Source of the DNA: Desulfotomaculum sp.
GTDB lineage: Bacteria; Bacillota; Desulfotomaculia; Desulfotomaculales; Desulfallaceae
Length of the DNA stretch: 64,000 nucleotides
Direction of reading: 5' to 3'
Assembly: GCA_016841675.1 (NCBI GenBank)
Contig: JAENYQ010000003.1
Coordinates: forward strand, 60,279 to 124,278
The position numbers and the translations under genes were made by a program. The notes under the pieces were generated by a model. It saw only the letters and a program-made list of their open reading frames with translations. It was not told where the DNA came from and ran no database searches. Of this stretch, positions 8,638 through 17,929 are shown piece after piece (positions within the stretch are counted from its first letter, which is position 1; every line of letters starts with the position of its first letter).

Positions 8638-10089
8638 ATGATTCAGCCGGGAGAACAGGATTACTTGCTTCTGGCCGGGCAATATAACTTGGTTCCGGTT
8701 TACACCAAGTACCTGACGGATACCGAAACGCCTATTACTCTTTTCCTCAAGCTGGCGGGTGACGGCCCGGCTTGTCTGTTGGAAAGCGTGGAAGGGGGAC
8801 GCCACCTGGGACGGTATTCTTTTATCGCCCTGGACCCTCTGGCCACTTTTATTTCAACAAACGGCAAGGGGCGGGTGGTTTACCCTGACGGCAGGGAGCA
8901 AGATGCCGACGGGCCGCCCCTGGAGGTACTGGAAAATTTAATGAGTGGGTATAAAGTGCCTCCGGATCAGGAATTGCCTCGTTTTTATGCCGGCGCGGTG
9001 GGTTTTGTGGCCTACGATGCGGTGCGTTCCCTGGAAAAGCTGCCTGGCAACCCCGCCGATGAGTTGAACATCCCGGACTGTTTGCAATTTCTGCCTGGGT
9101 CAGTGGTAATTTTTGATCACGTGCGGCATACCGTTACCTTTGTAGTTAATTACCCCGTAGACGGGGTAGAACCCGGGGCTACTTTCAGGCGTTCGCTGGC
9201 CAGGTTGGAGCAAATGAAGACGGCCCTGAAAAAACCGTTGCCGGAGCCCGACGGTTTTACTTTGCATGGTGCAATCCGTTCGGACTTGCCCGAGGATGAA
9301 TTTGTGCACCGGGTGGAAAAGGCGCTGGATTACATTAGAGCCGGCGATATCATTCAGGTGGTACTTTCACGCCGCTATGCTATGGATTTTGCCGGGAACG
9401 ACTTTGCCGTATACCGGCGGCTGCGCAGCGTGAATCCATCACCGTACATGTTCTACTTTAACCTGGGCGACATTAAAGTTATCGGTTCTTCGCCGGAAAT
9501 GCTGGTGCGAGTAGAAAACGAAATGGTGACCACCTGCCCTATTGCCGGAACCCGACCCCGGGGGAACAGCCCGGCGGAGGATGCCGCCCTGGCTGAGGAA
9601 ATGCTGGCCGATGAAAAGGAACGGGCCGAACACTTGATGCTGGTGGACCTGGGCCGTAATGATTTAGGGCGGGTCTGTGCACCGGGTACCGTCCGGGTGC
9701 CCCGTTTTATGGATGTGGAGTACTTCTCTCATGTGATGCATATAGTATCTCGGGTAGAGGGGAAACTGGCCGGCGGCATCGGCGCCCTTGGTGCATTGAG
9801 GGCTTGCTTTCCGGCGGGAACGGTAAGCGGCGCGCCTAAAGTGCGGGCCATGGAGATAATCGACGAGTTGGAACCTTATCGGCGGGGTGTTTATGCCGGG
9901 GCCGCCGGTTACGTGGGGTTCAACGGCAGCATGGACACCGCCATTTCCATCCGCACCCTGGTCATTAGGGACGGTACCGCCTATATCCAGGCTGGCGCCG
10001 GCATAGTTGCCGATTCACAGCCTCAACTGGAGTGTTTGGAGATTGCCAACAAGGCCGGGGCCATATTTAGAACTTTGGGATTGGAATAA
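8638..10089 (+). CDS. trpE: anthranilate synthase component I
   Basis: Converts chorismate and ammonia or glutamine to anthranilate, the first committed step to tryptophan. 483 residues, normal length. The Trp feedback motif LLES is at residues 47-50, and the chorismate-binding half contains the family blocks IQVVLSRRY, CPIAGTRPRG, DLGRNDLGRV and FPAGTVSGAPKVRAMEII, so the enzyme should be active and feedback-inhibited. ATG with AAGGAGA seven bases upstream. It has its own promoter and TRAP-type attenuator, and a second promoter-attenuator follows it before trpG. Confidence 0.95.
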   Translation: MIQPGEQDYLLLAGQYNLVPVYTKYLTDTETPITLFLKLAGDGPACLLESVEGGRHLGRYSFIALDPLATFISTNGKGRVVYPDGREQDADGPPLEVLENLMSGYKVPPDQELPRFYAGAVGFVAYDAVRSLEKLPGNPADELNIPDCLQFLPGSVVIFDHVRHTVTFVVNYPVDGVEPGATFRRSLARLEQMKTALKKPLPEPDGFTLHGAIRSDLPEDEFVHRVEKALDYIRAGDIIQVVLSRRYAMDFAGNDFAVYRRLRSVNPSPYMFYFNLGDIKVIGSSPEMLVRVENEMVTTCPIAGTRPRGNSPAEDAALAEEMLADEKERAEHLMLVDLGRNDLGRVCAPGTVRVPRFMDVEYFSHVMHIVSRVEGKLAGGIGALGALRACFPAGTVSGAPKVRAMEIIDELEPYRRGVYAGAAGYVGFNGSMDTAISIRTLVIRDGTAYIQAGAGIVADSQPQLECLEIANKAGAIFRTLGLE

Positions 10090-10097
10090 AAAGAGTA

Positions 10098-10126
10098 TTG
10101 ACAAAAGCTTATGGCGGTAGTATAGT
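10098..10126 (+). promoter_or_regulatory. internal promoter ahead of trpG
   Basis: TTGACA (10098-10103), 17-nt spacer, TATAGT (10121-10126), starting nine bases after the trpE stop codon. It feeds a second TRAP-type leader, so trpG and the genes after it can be transcribed independently of trpE. Confidence 0.75.
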
Positions 10127-10155
10127 CAATTAGTAAATAACAGGTAATTTTTTGT

Positions 10156-10210
10156 GATCTGAGATTAGTTGAGTTTAGCCTAGTTTAGTCCCTAGCAGAG
10201 CTGAGATGAG
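10156..10210 (+). promoter_or_regulatory. TRAP (MtrB) binding site in the trpG leader
   Basis: Ten GAG/TAG triplets at 10161, 10166, 10171, 10176, 10181, 10186, 10193, 10198, 10203 and 10208, preceded by GAT at 10156: eleven units on a 5-nt period, with a single 4-nt spacer after 10188. Eleven matches the eleven binding pockets of a TRAP ring. ATGAGT at its end (10206-10211) is complementary to ACTCAT in the following terminator (10236-10241), which is the expected antiterminator. Confidence 0.9.
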
Positions 10211-10230
10211 TTACGATCGGTTTATTAATG

Positions 10231-10258
10231 CCGGCACTCATTTGAGTGTCGGTTTTTT
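10231..10258 (+). terminator. trpG leader attenuator
   Basis: CCGGCACTC (10231-10239) and GAGTGTCGG (10244-10252) form a 9-bp stem with one G-U pair, followed by TTTTTT. It is mutually exclusive with the antiterminator pairing made by the end of the TRAP site. Confidence 0.85.
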
Positions 10259-10292
10259 GCGTTTTTTTACCGGGGTTTTCGTGCTAAGGAAA

Positions 10293-10332
10293 GGGGACAC
10301 ACCTCCTAAATAGGAAACGGAGGAATGTCCCC
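10293..10332 (+). repeat. GGGGACA palindromic repeat
   Basis: GGGGACACACCTC (10293-10305) and GAGGAATGTCCCC (10320-10332) form an imperfect stem-loop. The same arms occur in the three tandem units at 34926-35105. It lies between the trpG attenuator and the trpG ribosome binding site. Confidence 0.75.
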
Positions 10333-10351
10333 AACTGAGGAGGTTTTAACC

Positions 10352-10942
10352 TTGCTGCTGATGATCGATAATTACGATTCCTTTACCTATAATCTGGTGC
10401 AATACCTTGCTCAATTGGGCGAAAACGTGCAAGTGCGGCGGAACGATCGCATTACAGTGCCGGAAATCCATTCCTTAGGGCCCGATTACCTGGTTATGTC
10501 CCCCGGACCGGGCATACCGGACAATGCCGGCATTATGGTCAACGCCATCAGGGATTGTGCCGGTAATATCCCCATATTTGGGGTTTGCCTGGGATTGCAG
10601 GCCATTGGCCGGGCCTTTGGCGGGCGGGTGGTGCGGGCCAAACAGCCCATGCACGGCAAAGTATCTTTAGTCTACCACGACGGCAGGACTGTCTTTGCCG
10701 GACTACCATCCCCATTCAAAGCGGTGCGTTATCATTCGCTGGTGGTGGAGCGGGAAACCCTGCCCCAATGCCTGGAAATAAGCGCCTGGACGGGTGAGGG
10801 TGAAATAATGGGGTTGCGGCACCGTGTTCTACCGGTGGAAGGGGTGCAGTTTCATCCCGAATCAATGCTCAGCGAGTACGGCATGGAACTGCTGGGCAAC
10901 TATCTTGGCCTGAGTAACGCCAAGGTAAAAAGAGTCAGTTAA
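10352..10942 (+). CDS. trpG: anthranilate/aminodeoxychorismate synthase glutamine amidotransferase
   Basis: Class I glutamine amidotransferase that supplies ammonia to TrpE (and possibly to PabB for folate). 196 residues from TTG at 10352, which has AGGAGG eight bases upstream; an earlier in-frame start at 10325 falls within the upstream repeat and has no ribosome binding site. Catalytic Cys is in GVCLGLQAIG (about residue 79) and the His-Glu pair in QFHPESML near residue 172; the N-terminal MIDNYDSFTYNLVQYL and MSPGPG blocks are standard. Confidence 0.93.
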   Translation: MLLMIDNYDSFTYNLVQYLAQLGENVQVRRNDRITVPEIHSLGPDYLVMSPGPGIPDNAGIMVNAIRDCAGNIPIFGVCLGLQAIGRAFGGRVVRAKQPMHGKVSLVYHDGRTVFAGLPSPFKAVRYHSLVVERETLPQCLEISAWTGEGEIMGLRHRVLPVEGVQFHPESMLSEYGMELLGNYLGLSNAKVKRVS

Positions 10943-11006
10943 AAGAGTTTCAACAAGAGCAACAATTGGTGTCTGATACCAGGGTTTGATTTGTTGAAAT
11001 TCTTAA

Positions 11007-11029
11007 GAGGTGAGAGGAGGAGAGCTTAG
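11007..11029 (+). promoter_or_regulatory. TRAP-type triplet array over the trpD ribosome binding site
   Basis: GAG at 11007, 11012, 11017, 11022 and TAG at 11027, exactly five bases apart. The array includes the trpD Shine-Dalgarno GGAGGAG and runs into its GTG start (11029-11031). TRAP bound here would hide the ribosome binding site, as it does for trpG in Bacillus subtilis. Only five triplets are present, and a purine-rich ribosome binding site is itself GAG-rich, so confidence is lower than for the two leaders. Confidence 0.55.
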
Positions 11030-12066
11030 TGTTTAAGGATTTGCTCAACAAAGTGGCGCGGGGCGAGAACTTGTCTGAAGCTGAGGCGGCCGGGGCCATG
11101 GAGCTGATCATGGAGGGCGGCGCTACGCCGGCCCAGATAGCCGGACTGCTTACGGCGCTGAAGCTGAAAGGGGAAACCATTGATGAAATCACCGGCTTTG
11201 CCCGGGTAATTCGCAGCAAAGCCACCTCGGTACCCAGCAGTCACCCGCTGCTGGTGGACACCTGCGGTACCGGCGGGGACGGGGCCAATACATTTAATAT
11301 TTCCACTGTCACGGCGCTGGTGCTGGCCGGGGTCGGGGTTAAAGTGGCCAAACACGGTAACCGTTCGGTGTCCAGTCGCTGCGGCAGCGCCGATGTGCTG
11401 GAGGCGTTGGGAGTCAATCTTGAGTTAGAGCCGGGCGAAGTGGCAGCCTGCCTGGAACAAGTGGGCATTGCCTTCCTTTACGCACCCGCATTGCACGGGG
11501 CTATGAAGCATGCCGCCGGGCCACGCCGGGAACTAGGCTTTCGGACGGTGTTCAATATTTTGGGCCCGTTGACCAACCCGGCAGGTGCCCGGGCACAGGT
11601 GCTGGGTGTATACAGCGGCCCGCTGGTGCGGGTGATGGCCGAGGTGCTGCTGCGGCTGGGAGCGGAACGGGCTTTTGTGGTGCACAGTTCCGGCGGGCTG
11701 GATGAAGTGTCGCCGGTGGGTCCGGCAGCAATTTGTGAGATTAGAAACAGCCAAGTTTACGAATACGTTCTTGACCCTGCTGTCTATGGATTTGCCAACG
11801 TAACGGTGGAAGCGTTATCCGGCGGTTCTCCCGCGGAGAATGCTGTTATCGCCCAAAGCATCCTGGCCGGAGAGCCGGGACCGCGGCGGGACGCGGTGCT
11901 GATGAACGCCGCTTTAGGAATCATGGCGGCTGGTGCGGCTCGGGATTTTGCCGCCGGGTTGGAACTGGCTGCCCGGAGCATCGATAACGGGCTGGCCCGG
12001 GCTAAACTGGAAGAATTAATCCGGTTTACTAACGGGGGCCGAAAAGCCAGGGCGGCCGGGTTATGA
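11029..12066 (+). CDS. trpD: anthranilate phosphoribosyltransferase
   Basis: Joins anthranilate to PRPP to give phosphoribosyl-anthranilate. 345 residues, full length, with the PRPP/Mg loop DTCGTGGDGANTFNIST (about residues 77-93), KHGNRSVSSRCGSADVLEALG and the anthranilate-site block GPRRELGFRTVFNILGPLTNP. GTG start behind GAGGAG. Its last codons overlap the trpC start by four bases (ATGA), so trpD-trpC are coupled. Confidence 0.95.
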   Translation: MFKDLLNKVARGENLSEAEAAGAMELIMEGGATPAQIAGLLTALKLKGETIDEITGFARVIRSKATSVPSSHPLLVDTCGTGGDGANTFNISTVTALVLAGVGVKVAKHGNRSVSSRCGSADVLEALGVNLELEPGEVAACLEQVGIAFLYAPALHGAMKHAAGPRRELGFRTVFNILGPLTNPAGARAQVLGVYSGPLVRVMAEVLLRLGAERAFVVHSSGGLDEVSPVGPAAICEIRNSQVYEYVLDPAVYGFANVTVEALSGGSPAENAVIAQSILAGEPGPRRDAVLMNAALGIMAAGAARDFAAGLELAARSIDNGLARAKLEELIRFTNGGRKARAAGL

Positions 12067-12878
12067 AGCACGACATATTAAGCAGAATTGTGGCCTTTAA
12101 AAAAGAGGAAGTGCCGGCAGCCCGGCGTCAGCTGCCGCTGCAGCAAATAAAAGAGCGCCTGCATGATGCGCCGTCGGCCCGCAGTTTTTCCGCAGTGCTG
12201 CGCCGTTCCGGTGAAGTGGCCCTGATTGCCGAAGTAAAAAGGCGCTCCCCGTCCCGGGGAATAATTCGGGCGGACTTTAACCCGGCAGAAATCGTAACTG
12301 CCTACCGAGATGCCGGGGCGGACGCTATTTCAGTGCTTACTGACAGCGAATTTTTCGGCGGCTCCTCGGATTATCTGGCTGCAGCCAGGCAGATAACCAG
12401 TCAGCCGTTGTTAAGAAAAGATTTTATCATTGATGACTACCAATTGTATGAATCCCGACTGCTGGGGGCCGATGCAGTGCTGCTGATTGCCGGGATCTTG
12501 CCCGGTGATGTGCTGGGAAAGTTGATTGAGCTTACCCACAGCCTGGGCATGGAGGCGTTGGTAGAGACCCGCACGGCCGAAGAAATTGAGCGGGCCCTTA
12601 CATCCGGTGCAAAGGTAGTGGGTATAAATAACCGCGATTTGCGGACTTTCCAGGTGGATTTAAACACCACAGTAGACTTGATGGGTTACATCAATGACCC
12701 CGGTGTCACCTTAGTCAGCGAAAGCGGCATCCGGACCAGGTTAGACGTTGAGCTGCTGGGTGCCCGGGGAGTTCACGCCGTGCTGGTGGGCGAGACGCTG
12801 ATGGCAGGTGGTGACCCGTGGGCTGCTGTCCGGCAGCTTAAAGGTTTGAACAGCGCAAAGGCGGCTTTCGGGGCGTGA
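12063..12878 (+). CDS. trpC: indole-3-glycerol-phosphate synthase
   Basis: Closes the indole ring from CdRP with release of CO2. 271 residues, a standalone (betaalpha)8 barrel with IAEVKRRSPSRGII (catalytic Lys), LLRKDFIIDDYQLYESR, EALVETRT, VGINNRDLRTF and SESGI motifs. Overlaps both trpD and trpF by four bases, indicating tight translational coupling. Confidence 0.95.
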   Translation: MKHDILSRIVAFKKEEVPAARRQLPLQQIKERLHDAPSARSFSAVLRRSGEVALIAEVKRRSPSRGIIRADFNPAEIVTAYRDAGADAISVLTDSEFFGGSSDYLAAARQITSQPLLRKDFIIDDYQLYESRLLGADAVLLIAGILPGDVLGKLIELTHSLGMEALVETRTAEEIERALTSGAKVVGINNRDLRTFQVDLNTTVDLMGYINDPGVTLVSESGIRTRLDVELLGARGVHAVLVGETLMAGGDPWAAVRQLKGLNSAKAAFGA

Positions 12879-13498
12879 CTACGGGCACGCCCGTGCGGGT
12901 GAAAATATGCGGCATCAGCGACCCCGAAACGGCGCTGGCGGCAGCCGAAGCAGGAGCGGACGCCCTGGGGTTTGTATTCGCCCCCAGTCGCCGACAGGTC
13001 ACACCGGAGCAGGCCCGGGCCATTATTAAAACCCTGCCGCCCTTTGTGGCCAGGGTGGGGGTGTTTGTAAATGAAACGCCAACCAGGGTGACCGAAGTTG
13101 CTTTACATTGCGGGTTAACTGCGGTGCAAGTATGCGGTGATGAGTCGCCCGATTATGACGTCGGGCTAAACATCCCACTGATTCGGGCGTTGCGGGTGGG
13201 TAACGGCCGGACGCTGCCCGAGCTTAAAGAATACAAGGCCCGGGCCTTCCTGTTCGATACTTATCGGGAAGGCAGTTACGGCGGTACCGGCACCGCCTTT
13301 GACTGGGCTTTGTTAGCGAAAATAAACTGCCCCGGACTGCTGATTCTGGCGGGGGGGCTTGATGCCGCCAATGTACGTGAGGCTGTGCGTCTGGTACGGC
13401 CTTACGCCGTGGATGTCTCCGGTGGAGTGGAAACCGATGGGTGCAAGGATATGCAAAAAATCAGGGAGTTCATCAACTTGGCCAAGGGGGTAAATTAA
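12875..13498 (+). CDS. trpF: phosphoribosylanthranilate isomerase
   Basis: Amadori rearrangement of PRA to CdRP. 207 residues, barrel enzyme with VKICGISDPETA (catalytic Cys7 region), GADALGFVFAPSRRQV, FLFDTYREGSYGGTGTAFDW (catalytic Asp in LFD) and the phosphate motif VDVSGGVET. GTG start overlapping the trpC stop (GTGA). The next gene starts directly after its stop. Confidence 0.94.
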   Translation: MTTGTPVRVKICGISDPETALAAAEAGADALGFVFAPSRRQVTPEQARAIIKTLPPFVARVGVFVNETPTRVTEVALHCGLTAVQVCGDESPDYDVGLNIPLIRALRVGNGRTLPELKEYKARAFLFDTYREGSYGGTGTAFDWALLAKINCPGLLILAGGLDAANVREAVRLVRPYAVDVSGGVETDGCKDMQKIREFINLAKGVN

Positions 13499-14767
13499 GT
13501 GAGCATGGCAGCGCAAAAGGTAGAAACGGAACACACAACAAAGACTGTTACCGGTAACTGCGGGGCAAATACCGTTTTACCCGATGACCGGGGTTACTAT
13601 GGCGGTTTCGGGGGTAGATTTGTGCCCGAAACAATCATGCCTGCACTAGAGGAACTAATAGACGCCTATCGCCACTTTCGGGACGACAGTGATTTCAGGC
13701 AGGAACTGCATTATTATCTGCAGCATTACGTGGGCCGGCCTTCACCCCTGTATTTCGCCCGGGGTCTTACCGAATATCTGGGCGGCGCCCGGATTTACCT
13801 CAAGCGGGAGGACCTGAACCACACCGGGGCGCACAAAATTAACAATACCGTGGGACAGGTGCTGCTGGCCAGGCGGATGGGCAAAAAGCGGATTATCGCC
13901 GAGACTGGCGCGGGGCAGCACGGAGTGGCTACTGCCACCGTAGCAGCCATGTTTGACCTGCAGTGCGCTATCTACATGGGCGAGGAGGATATCCGCCGCC
14001 AATCCCTGAACGTTTTTCGCATGCGCCTTTTGGGGGCCGAGGTAGTGCCGGTAACGTCGGGCAGCCGCACCTTAAAGGACGCCATGAACGAGGCGATGCG
14101 GGACTGGGTAACCAACATTGACGATACCTATTACTTGATCGGCTCGGTGGCCGGGCCGCATCCTTATCCGTATCTGGTCAGAGATTTCCAAAAGGTCATT
14201 GGTGAGGAGGCCCGCCGCCAGATAGTGGAACAGGCGGGGCGCCTGCCGGATTACGTGGTGGCCTGCGTGGGCGGAGGCAGCAACGCCATGGGTATATTCT
14301 TTCCCTTTATTGAAGACGACGGGGTAAACTTGATTGGTGTGGAAGCCGCCGGGCATGGACTGGATACCGACCTGCATTCCGCCACCCTTTCCAAGGGGCG
14401 CCCGGGAGTACTGCACGGGTCGCTCAGCTACCTGCTGCAGGACGGAGACGGCCAGGTGATCCCGGTGCACTCCATCTCAGCGGGCTTGGACTACCCGGGG
14501 GTGGGGCCGGAACACAGTTATCTGAAGGATTCCGGACGGGCGGTTTACGTTTCCGCCACCGACCGGGAAGCATTGGACGCCTTTAAAATTCTGTGCCGTA
14601 CCGAGGGCATCATCCCGGCCCTGGAAAGCGCCCACGCTCTGGCCGGGGTGGCCCGACTGGCACCGAAACTGTCCCGGGATGAGATTATCATTGTTAATCT
14701 CTCAGGCCGCGGCGATAAGGACGTGCACACAGTGGCAGAAGAACTGGGGGTGTCATTAAATGAATAA
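13499..14767 (+). CDS. trpB: tryptophan synthase beta chain
   Basis: PLP enzyme that condenses indole with serine. 422 residues, classical TrpB1 type with [31 protein letters not shown] (PLP lysine in HKIN), [24 protein letters not shown], the SLSYLLQD block and [19 protein letters not shown]. Starts with GTG immediately after trpF. An N-terminal extension of about 25 polar residues precedes the usual start of the family; GTG or the downstream ATG at 13505 could both be used. The stop overlaps trpA by eight bases. Confidence 0.95.
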   Translation: MSMAAQKVETEHTTKTVTGNCGANTVLPDDRGYYGGFGGRFVPETIMPALEELIDAYRHFRDDSDFRQELHYYLQHYVGRPSPLYFARGLTEYLGGARIYLKREDLNHTGAHKINNTVGQVLLARRMGKKRIIAETGAGQHGVATATVAAMFDLQCAIYMGEEDIRRQSLNVFRMRLLGAEVVPVTSGSRTLKDAMNEAMRDWVTNIDDTYYLIGSVAGPHPYPYLVRDFQKVIGEEARRQIVEQAGRLPDYVVACVGGGSNAMGIFFPFIEDDGVNLIGVEAAGHGLDTDLHSATLSKGRPGVLHGSLSYLLQDGDGQVIPVHSISAGLDYPGVGPEHSYLKDSGRAVYVSATDREALDAFKILCRTEGIIPALESAHALAGVARLAPKLSRDEIIIVNLSGRGDKDVHTVAEELGVSLNE

Positions 14768-15605
14768 AAACAATTTAAACAGTCGCATAGCCTTAGCGTT
14801 GCAAGAAACGCTCCTGCGCGCCGAAAAGGGACTGATACCCTACATCATGGCCGGCGACCCCGACCTGGATACCACGATTGAGCTAGCTGTCGCCATGGCA
14901 CAAGCCGGAGCCGATGTCTTGGAACTGGGGGTGCCCTTTTCCGACCCGGTGGCCGACGGGCCGGCCATCCAGGCCGCAGCCCAGCGTTCCCTGGCGGCCG
15001 GAACTAAACTCAAGGATATACTGGAAGCGGTGGAAGAAATCAGAATGCGCAGTGATATTCCGCTGGTGCTGATGACCTATTACAATCCTGTTTACCAGTA
15101 TGGAGTCAAACAGTTTATTAATGATGCCACCAGGGTGGGGGTAAACGGCTTGATCGTACCCGACTTGCCGCCCGAAGAGTCGGTTGAACTGTTGCAGGCC
15201 GGAGATGACTGCGGTATGGATCTAATCCCCCTAGTGACACCCAACACACCCGCCCGGCGTTTGGAAATGATTGCCCGGCAGGCCCGGGGTTTTGTTTACT
15301 GTGTTTCAGTGACCGGGGTTACCGGAGAGCGAAACAGAATTGCCACCGGCCTGCCGGCCATGACTTCGGCGGTGCGCAGGTTTACCACGCTACCGGTGGC
15401 GGTGGGGTTCGGCATCTCCAGTCCAGAGCAGGCCGTCGAAACAGCTCGCTTTTGCGATGCCGTAGTGGTGGGCAGTGCACTGGTGAAAACCGTGGCTAAA
15501 CAGGCGGGTTCCTCGGAACTGGTGCCGGCTGTGGCCCGCCAGGTGCGGGAATTGAAAGACGCCCTTATCGGGCGGGAGGTGAAGAAAATTGATGCCGCCA
15601 TATAA
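14760..15605 (+). CDS. trpA: tryptophan synthase alpha chain
   Basis: Cleaves indole-3-glycerol phosphate to indole, which is channelled to TrpB. 281 residues; catalytic Glu lies in [20 protein letters not shown] and catalytic Asp in [12 protein letters not shown]; the phosphate-binding glycines ([11 protein letters not shown]) are present. Overlaps trpB by eight bases at the start and the following DAHP synthase gene at the end. Confidence 0.95.
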   Translation: MNKNNLNSRIALALQETLLRAEKGLIPYIMAGDPDLDTTIELAVAMAQAGADVLELGVPFSDPVADGPAIQAAAQRSLAAGTKLKDILEAVEEIRMRSDIPLVLMTYYNPVYQYGVKQFINDATRVGVNGLIVPDLPPEESVELLQAGDDCGMDLIPLVTPNTPARRLEMIARQARGFVYCVSVTGVTGERNRIATGLPAMTSAVRRFTTLPVAVGFGISSPEQAVETARFCDAVVVGSALVKTVAKQAGSSELVPAVARQVRELKDALIGREVKKIDAAI

Positions 15606-16395
15606 ACTGGCCAGCAGGGCAAACAAAAGAGAAAACACTGTGGTGCAGGTGGGCGACTGCTTAATCGGCGACGGCGAACCGGTGGTGGTGGCCGGGCCGT
15701 GCGCTGTGGAAGACGAGGAAATGCTGGTTAAATTGGCCTGCCGGATGAAAAGGATGGGGGTAAATATACTGCGCGGAGGAGCATACAAGCCCCGTACCTC
15801 ACCGTACTCCTTCCAGGGGTTGGGTGAGGAAGGCCTGCGTATCCTTTCCCGGGCAGGCCGGGTGGCCGGCTTGCCGGTAATCACTGAGCTAATTGACGTG
15901 CGTCAGCTGGCGGAAGTGTGCCGTTATGCCGACATCATTCAAATTGGCAGCCGCAATATGCAAAACTTCGGGTTGCTGCGGGAAGTGGGGCGGACTAGTT
16001 ACCCGGTGCTGCTGAAGCGTGGACTGTCCGCAACCCTGGATGAATGGCTGATGGCGGCGGAATACATACTGACCGAAGGCAACAGCCAGGTGATTTTATG
16101 CGAGCGGGGGATCAGGAGTTTTGAAACCTACACCCGTAATACCTTCGACATTAATGCTGTACCGGCGGTAAAATACCTGTCCCACCTGCCACTGCTGGCT
16201 GACCCCAGTCACGGCACCGGCCGGCGAGAACTGGTCCTGCCGGTGGCCAGGGCCGCCCTGGCCGCCGGGGCCGGCGGGCTGATGCTGGAAGTGCATCCCT
16301 GCCCGGAAAAAGCACTGTCGGACGGCGACCAGTCTCTGCTTCCTGATGACCTGGCCGGATTTATGAAGACGCTGCGCGGTGCCCCCGCCGCTTGA
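15589..16395 (+). CDS. aroF: DAHP synthase, short (AroF/AroG I-beta type), last gene of trp operon
   Basis: 3-deoxy-7-phosphoheptulonate synthase, which joins PEP and erythrose 4-phosphate at the head of the shikimate pathway. 268 residues with the I-beta/KDO8P-like core: [86 protein letters not shown]. It lacks the about 70-residue N-terminal ferredoxin-like regulatory domain that the paralog at 39170-40183 has. Starts at TTG 15589 (GGAGGT eight bases upstream) or ATG 15592, inside the end of trpA, so it is the last gene of the trp operon and should be co-regulated by tryptophan. Confidence 0.9.
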   Translation: MMPPYKLASRANKRENTVVQVGDCLIGDGEPVVVAGPCAVEDEEMLVKLACRMKRMGVNILRGGAYKPRTSPYSFQGLGEEGLRILSRAGRVAGLPVITELIDVRQLAEVCRYADIIQIGSRNMQNFGLLREVGRTSYPVLLKRGLSATLDEWLMAAEYILTEGNSQVILCERGIRSFETYTRNTFDINAVPAVKYLSHLPLLADPSHGTGRRELVLPVARAALAAGAGGLMLEVHPCPEKALSDGDQSLLPDDLAGFMKTLRGAPAA

Positions 16396-16462
16396 TAAAT
16401 AAATGGATAGACCATCATGCCGCTGTCGCGGCACCATCAGAAGGATGAAAATCTGCTTGGAT

Positions 16463-16525
16463 TGTCATTCCGAACGAAGTGAGGAATCTAGATCCTTAAG
16501 ATCCTTCGCTGCGCTCAGGATGACA
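16463..16525. repeat. TGTCATYCYGA-type palindromic repeat
   Basis: TGTCATTCCGAACGAAGTGA and TCGCTGCGCTCAGGATGACA form the arms of an imperfect palindrome around AGGAATCTAGATCCTTAAGATCC-like centre. Relatives occur at 30730-30786 and 30871-30932. It lies directly after the trp operon. Confidence 0.8.
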
Positions 16526-16574
16526 ACCTAAATTCTATTTCAGGGTAGCAACCTGAAAGGAGCTCATTGCGTTA

Positions 16575-16829
16575 TCAATGAATAACTGGATTTTCGGAAT
16601 CGGAATCAGCATCGGAATTGTCATCGTCCAGTTCTAATAAATTTTTTTCCTTACGATCCATCTCCGATAAGCGAGCGTCCAAGCGTCTGCGCTTTTTAGG
16701 AGCCGGTTGGCCCGGCGCCATCTCCCCGGGCTGGCCGTATTTTTTTTGCAGTTCCTCAAGTTGTTCTGGTGATAGGTGATAGCTGGTACATTTAGTTTGG
16801 GCCTGTTTTCTGGGCCTTGCAAAGAGCAT
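16575..16829 (-). CDS. hypothetical protein, 84 residues, highly charged
   Basis: Starts at ATG 16829 behind GAGGTG on the minus strand. The product begins MLFARPRKQAQTKCTSYHL, followed by SPEQLEELQKKYGQPG, a Pro-rich basic segment (APKKRRRLDARL) and a very acidic tail rich in Asp/Ser (DDDNSDADSDSEN). No family recognised; the basic then acidic layout suggests a nucleic-acid or protein contact role, but this is only a guess. Monocistronic between the trp operon end and an ABC ATPase on the other strand. Confidence 0.55.
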   Translation of the reverse strand: MLFARPRKQAQTKCTSYHLSPEQLEELQKKYGQPGEMAPGQPAPKKRRRLDARLSEMDRKEKNLLELDDDNSDADSDSENPVIH

Positions 16830-17107
16830 TATAATCACCTCGGATGAATTTGATAATTCATTTTTTTAACATAACAAACTCGTTTTTATGACTATGTTTT
16901 ATAATTCTAATGGCTACATTCATCTCTGCATAGTTTAAATAATTTGCAAGGATATAAACTGTGAGTTGATAACCAAAATGGAATAACCAGGTAACCAGGT
17001 ATCAATGACCGGCAAATTTGTTGCTTGCCTTGAAAGCATTGCTGTGTTATCTTAATCATGACTTCAATATGCTTTAAAAAACATAACGCTGAACAGGAGC
17101 GGTTTAA

Positions 17108-17854
17108 ATGCTGGCGGTAAAAGACCTTTTGCTGAACAGGGGTAAAAAAACCATATTGCAGGTTGACGAGTTCAGGTTAAACCAGGGTGACAGAGTAGCC
17201 TTGATTGGCCCCAACGGGGCGGGCAAAAGCACCTTTCTAAAAACCTTGGCTTTGTTGGAAAAACCCACGGCCGGAACGATTTTTTTTCGTGAGCATGAGG
17301 TTAATAATTTAAATACCCTTTCTTTTAGGCGCCGTATGGCCGTTGTTTTCCAAGAACCGCTGTTGCTAAATACCTCAGTTTATAACAATGTTGCCCAGGG
17401 TTTGAAGTTTAGAGGGGTGGACAAGACTGATATTGACCGTCGGGTGCATCACTGGCTGGAGAAATTGGGTATCACCGGCCTGAGCAATCGAACCCCCTTG
17501 CACCTTTCCGGCGGAGAAGCTCAGCGGGTGAACTTGGCCCGGGCCTTTGTCCTGGAGCCTGAGGTGGTATTTCTTGACGAACCTTTTTCCGCCCTGGATT
17601 TTCCAACCCGGGTGGACTTACTGGAGAAACTGGGCGAGTTACTGGCTAACACTGCCACCACTGCATTATTCGTAACCCATGACTTTATGGAGATTCCTTA
17701 TTTAACCGATAATGTAGTTGTTATTGACGGTGGTTCGGTGGTATACCGGGGCGGGGTGCGGGAAATCATGAAAGGCAGCGTAGCGGTTCCGGCAGTGCGC
17801 CGATTGCTCCGTCCTTATCAAAAGAGCGCCATGATGCGCGAGTACATGGGGTAG
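17108..17854 (+). CDS. ABC transporter ATP-binding protein, tungstate (TupC)-like
   Basis: 248-residue ABC ATPase with Walker A GPNGAGKST (about residue 35-43), Q-loop VVFQEPLLL, signature LSGGEAQRVNLARA, Walker B VVFLDEPFSALD and H-loop FVTHD. The short form without extra C-terminal domain and the PLLLNTSVYNNVAQGLKFRG block resemble ATPases of tungstate/molybdate-type importers (TupC). No permease or binding protein is adjacent, so partners must be elsewhere and the substrate call is tentative. ATG behind GGAGCGGTT, a weak ribosome binding site. Confidence 0.75.
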   Translation: MLAVKDLLLNRGKKTILQVDEFRLNQGDRVALIGPNGAGKSTFLKTLALLEKPTAGTIFFREHEVNNLNTLSFRRRMAVVFQEPLLLNTSVYNNVAQGLKFRGVDKTDIDRRVHHWLEKLGITGLSNRTPLHLSGGEAQRVNLARAFVLEPEVVFLDEPFSALDFPTRVDLLEKLGELLANTATTALFVTHDFMEIPYLTDNVVVIDGGSVVYRGGVREIMKGSVAVPAVRRLLRPYQKSAMMREYMG

Positions 17855-17880
17855 CATAAATATAAACATTGCCGATGGTA

Positions 17881-17909
17881 TTGATTCCCGGGGATATTAA
17901 CCTTATAAT
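17881..17909 (+). promoter_or_regulatory. promoter of the thiamine operon
   Basis: TTGATT (17881-17886), 17-nt spacer, TATAAT (17904-17909), directly ahead of the TPP riboswitch. Confidence 0.7.
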
Positions 17910-17929
17910 ATAAGTAATTTAATAAACGA

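Noticed and set aside
17108..17854. Link of the ABC ATPase to the thiamine operon
   Set aside because: It lies upstream of the riboswitch with its own start region and differs from ThiZ; the operon has its own ATPase.
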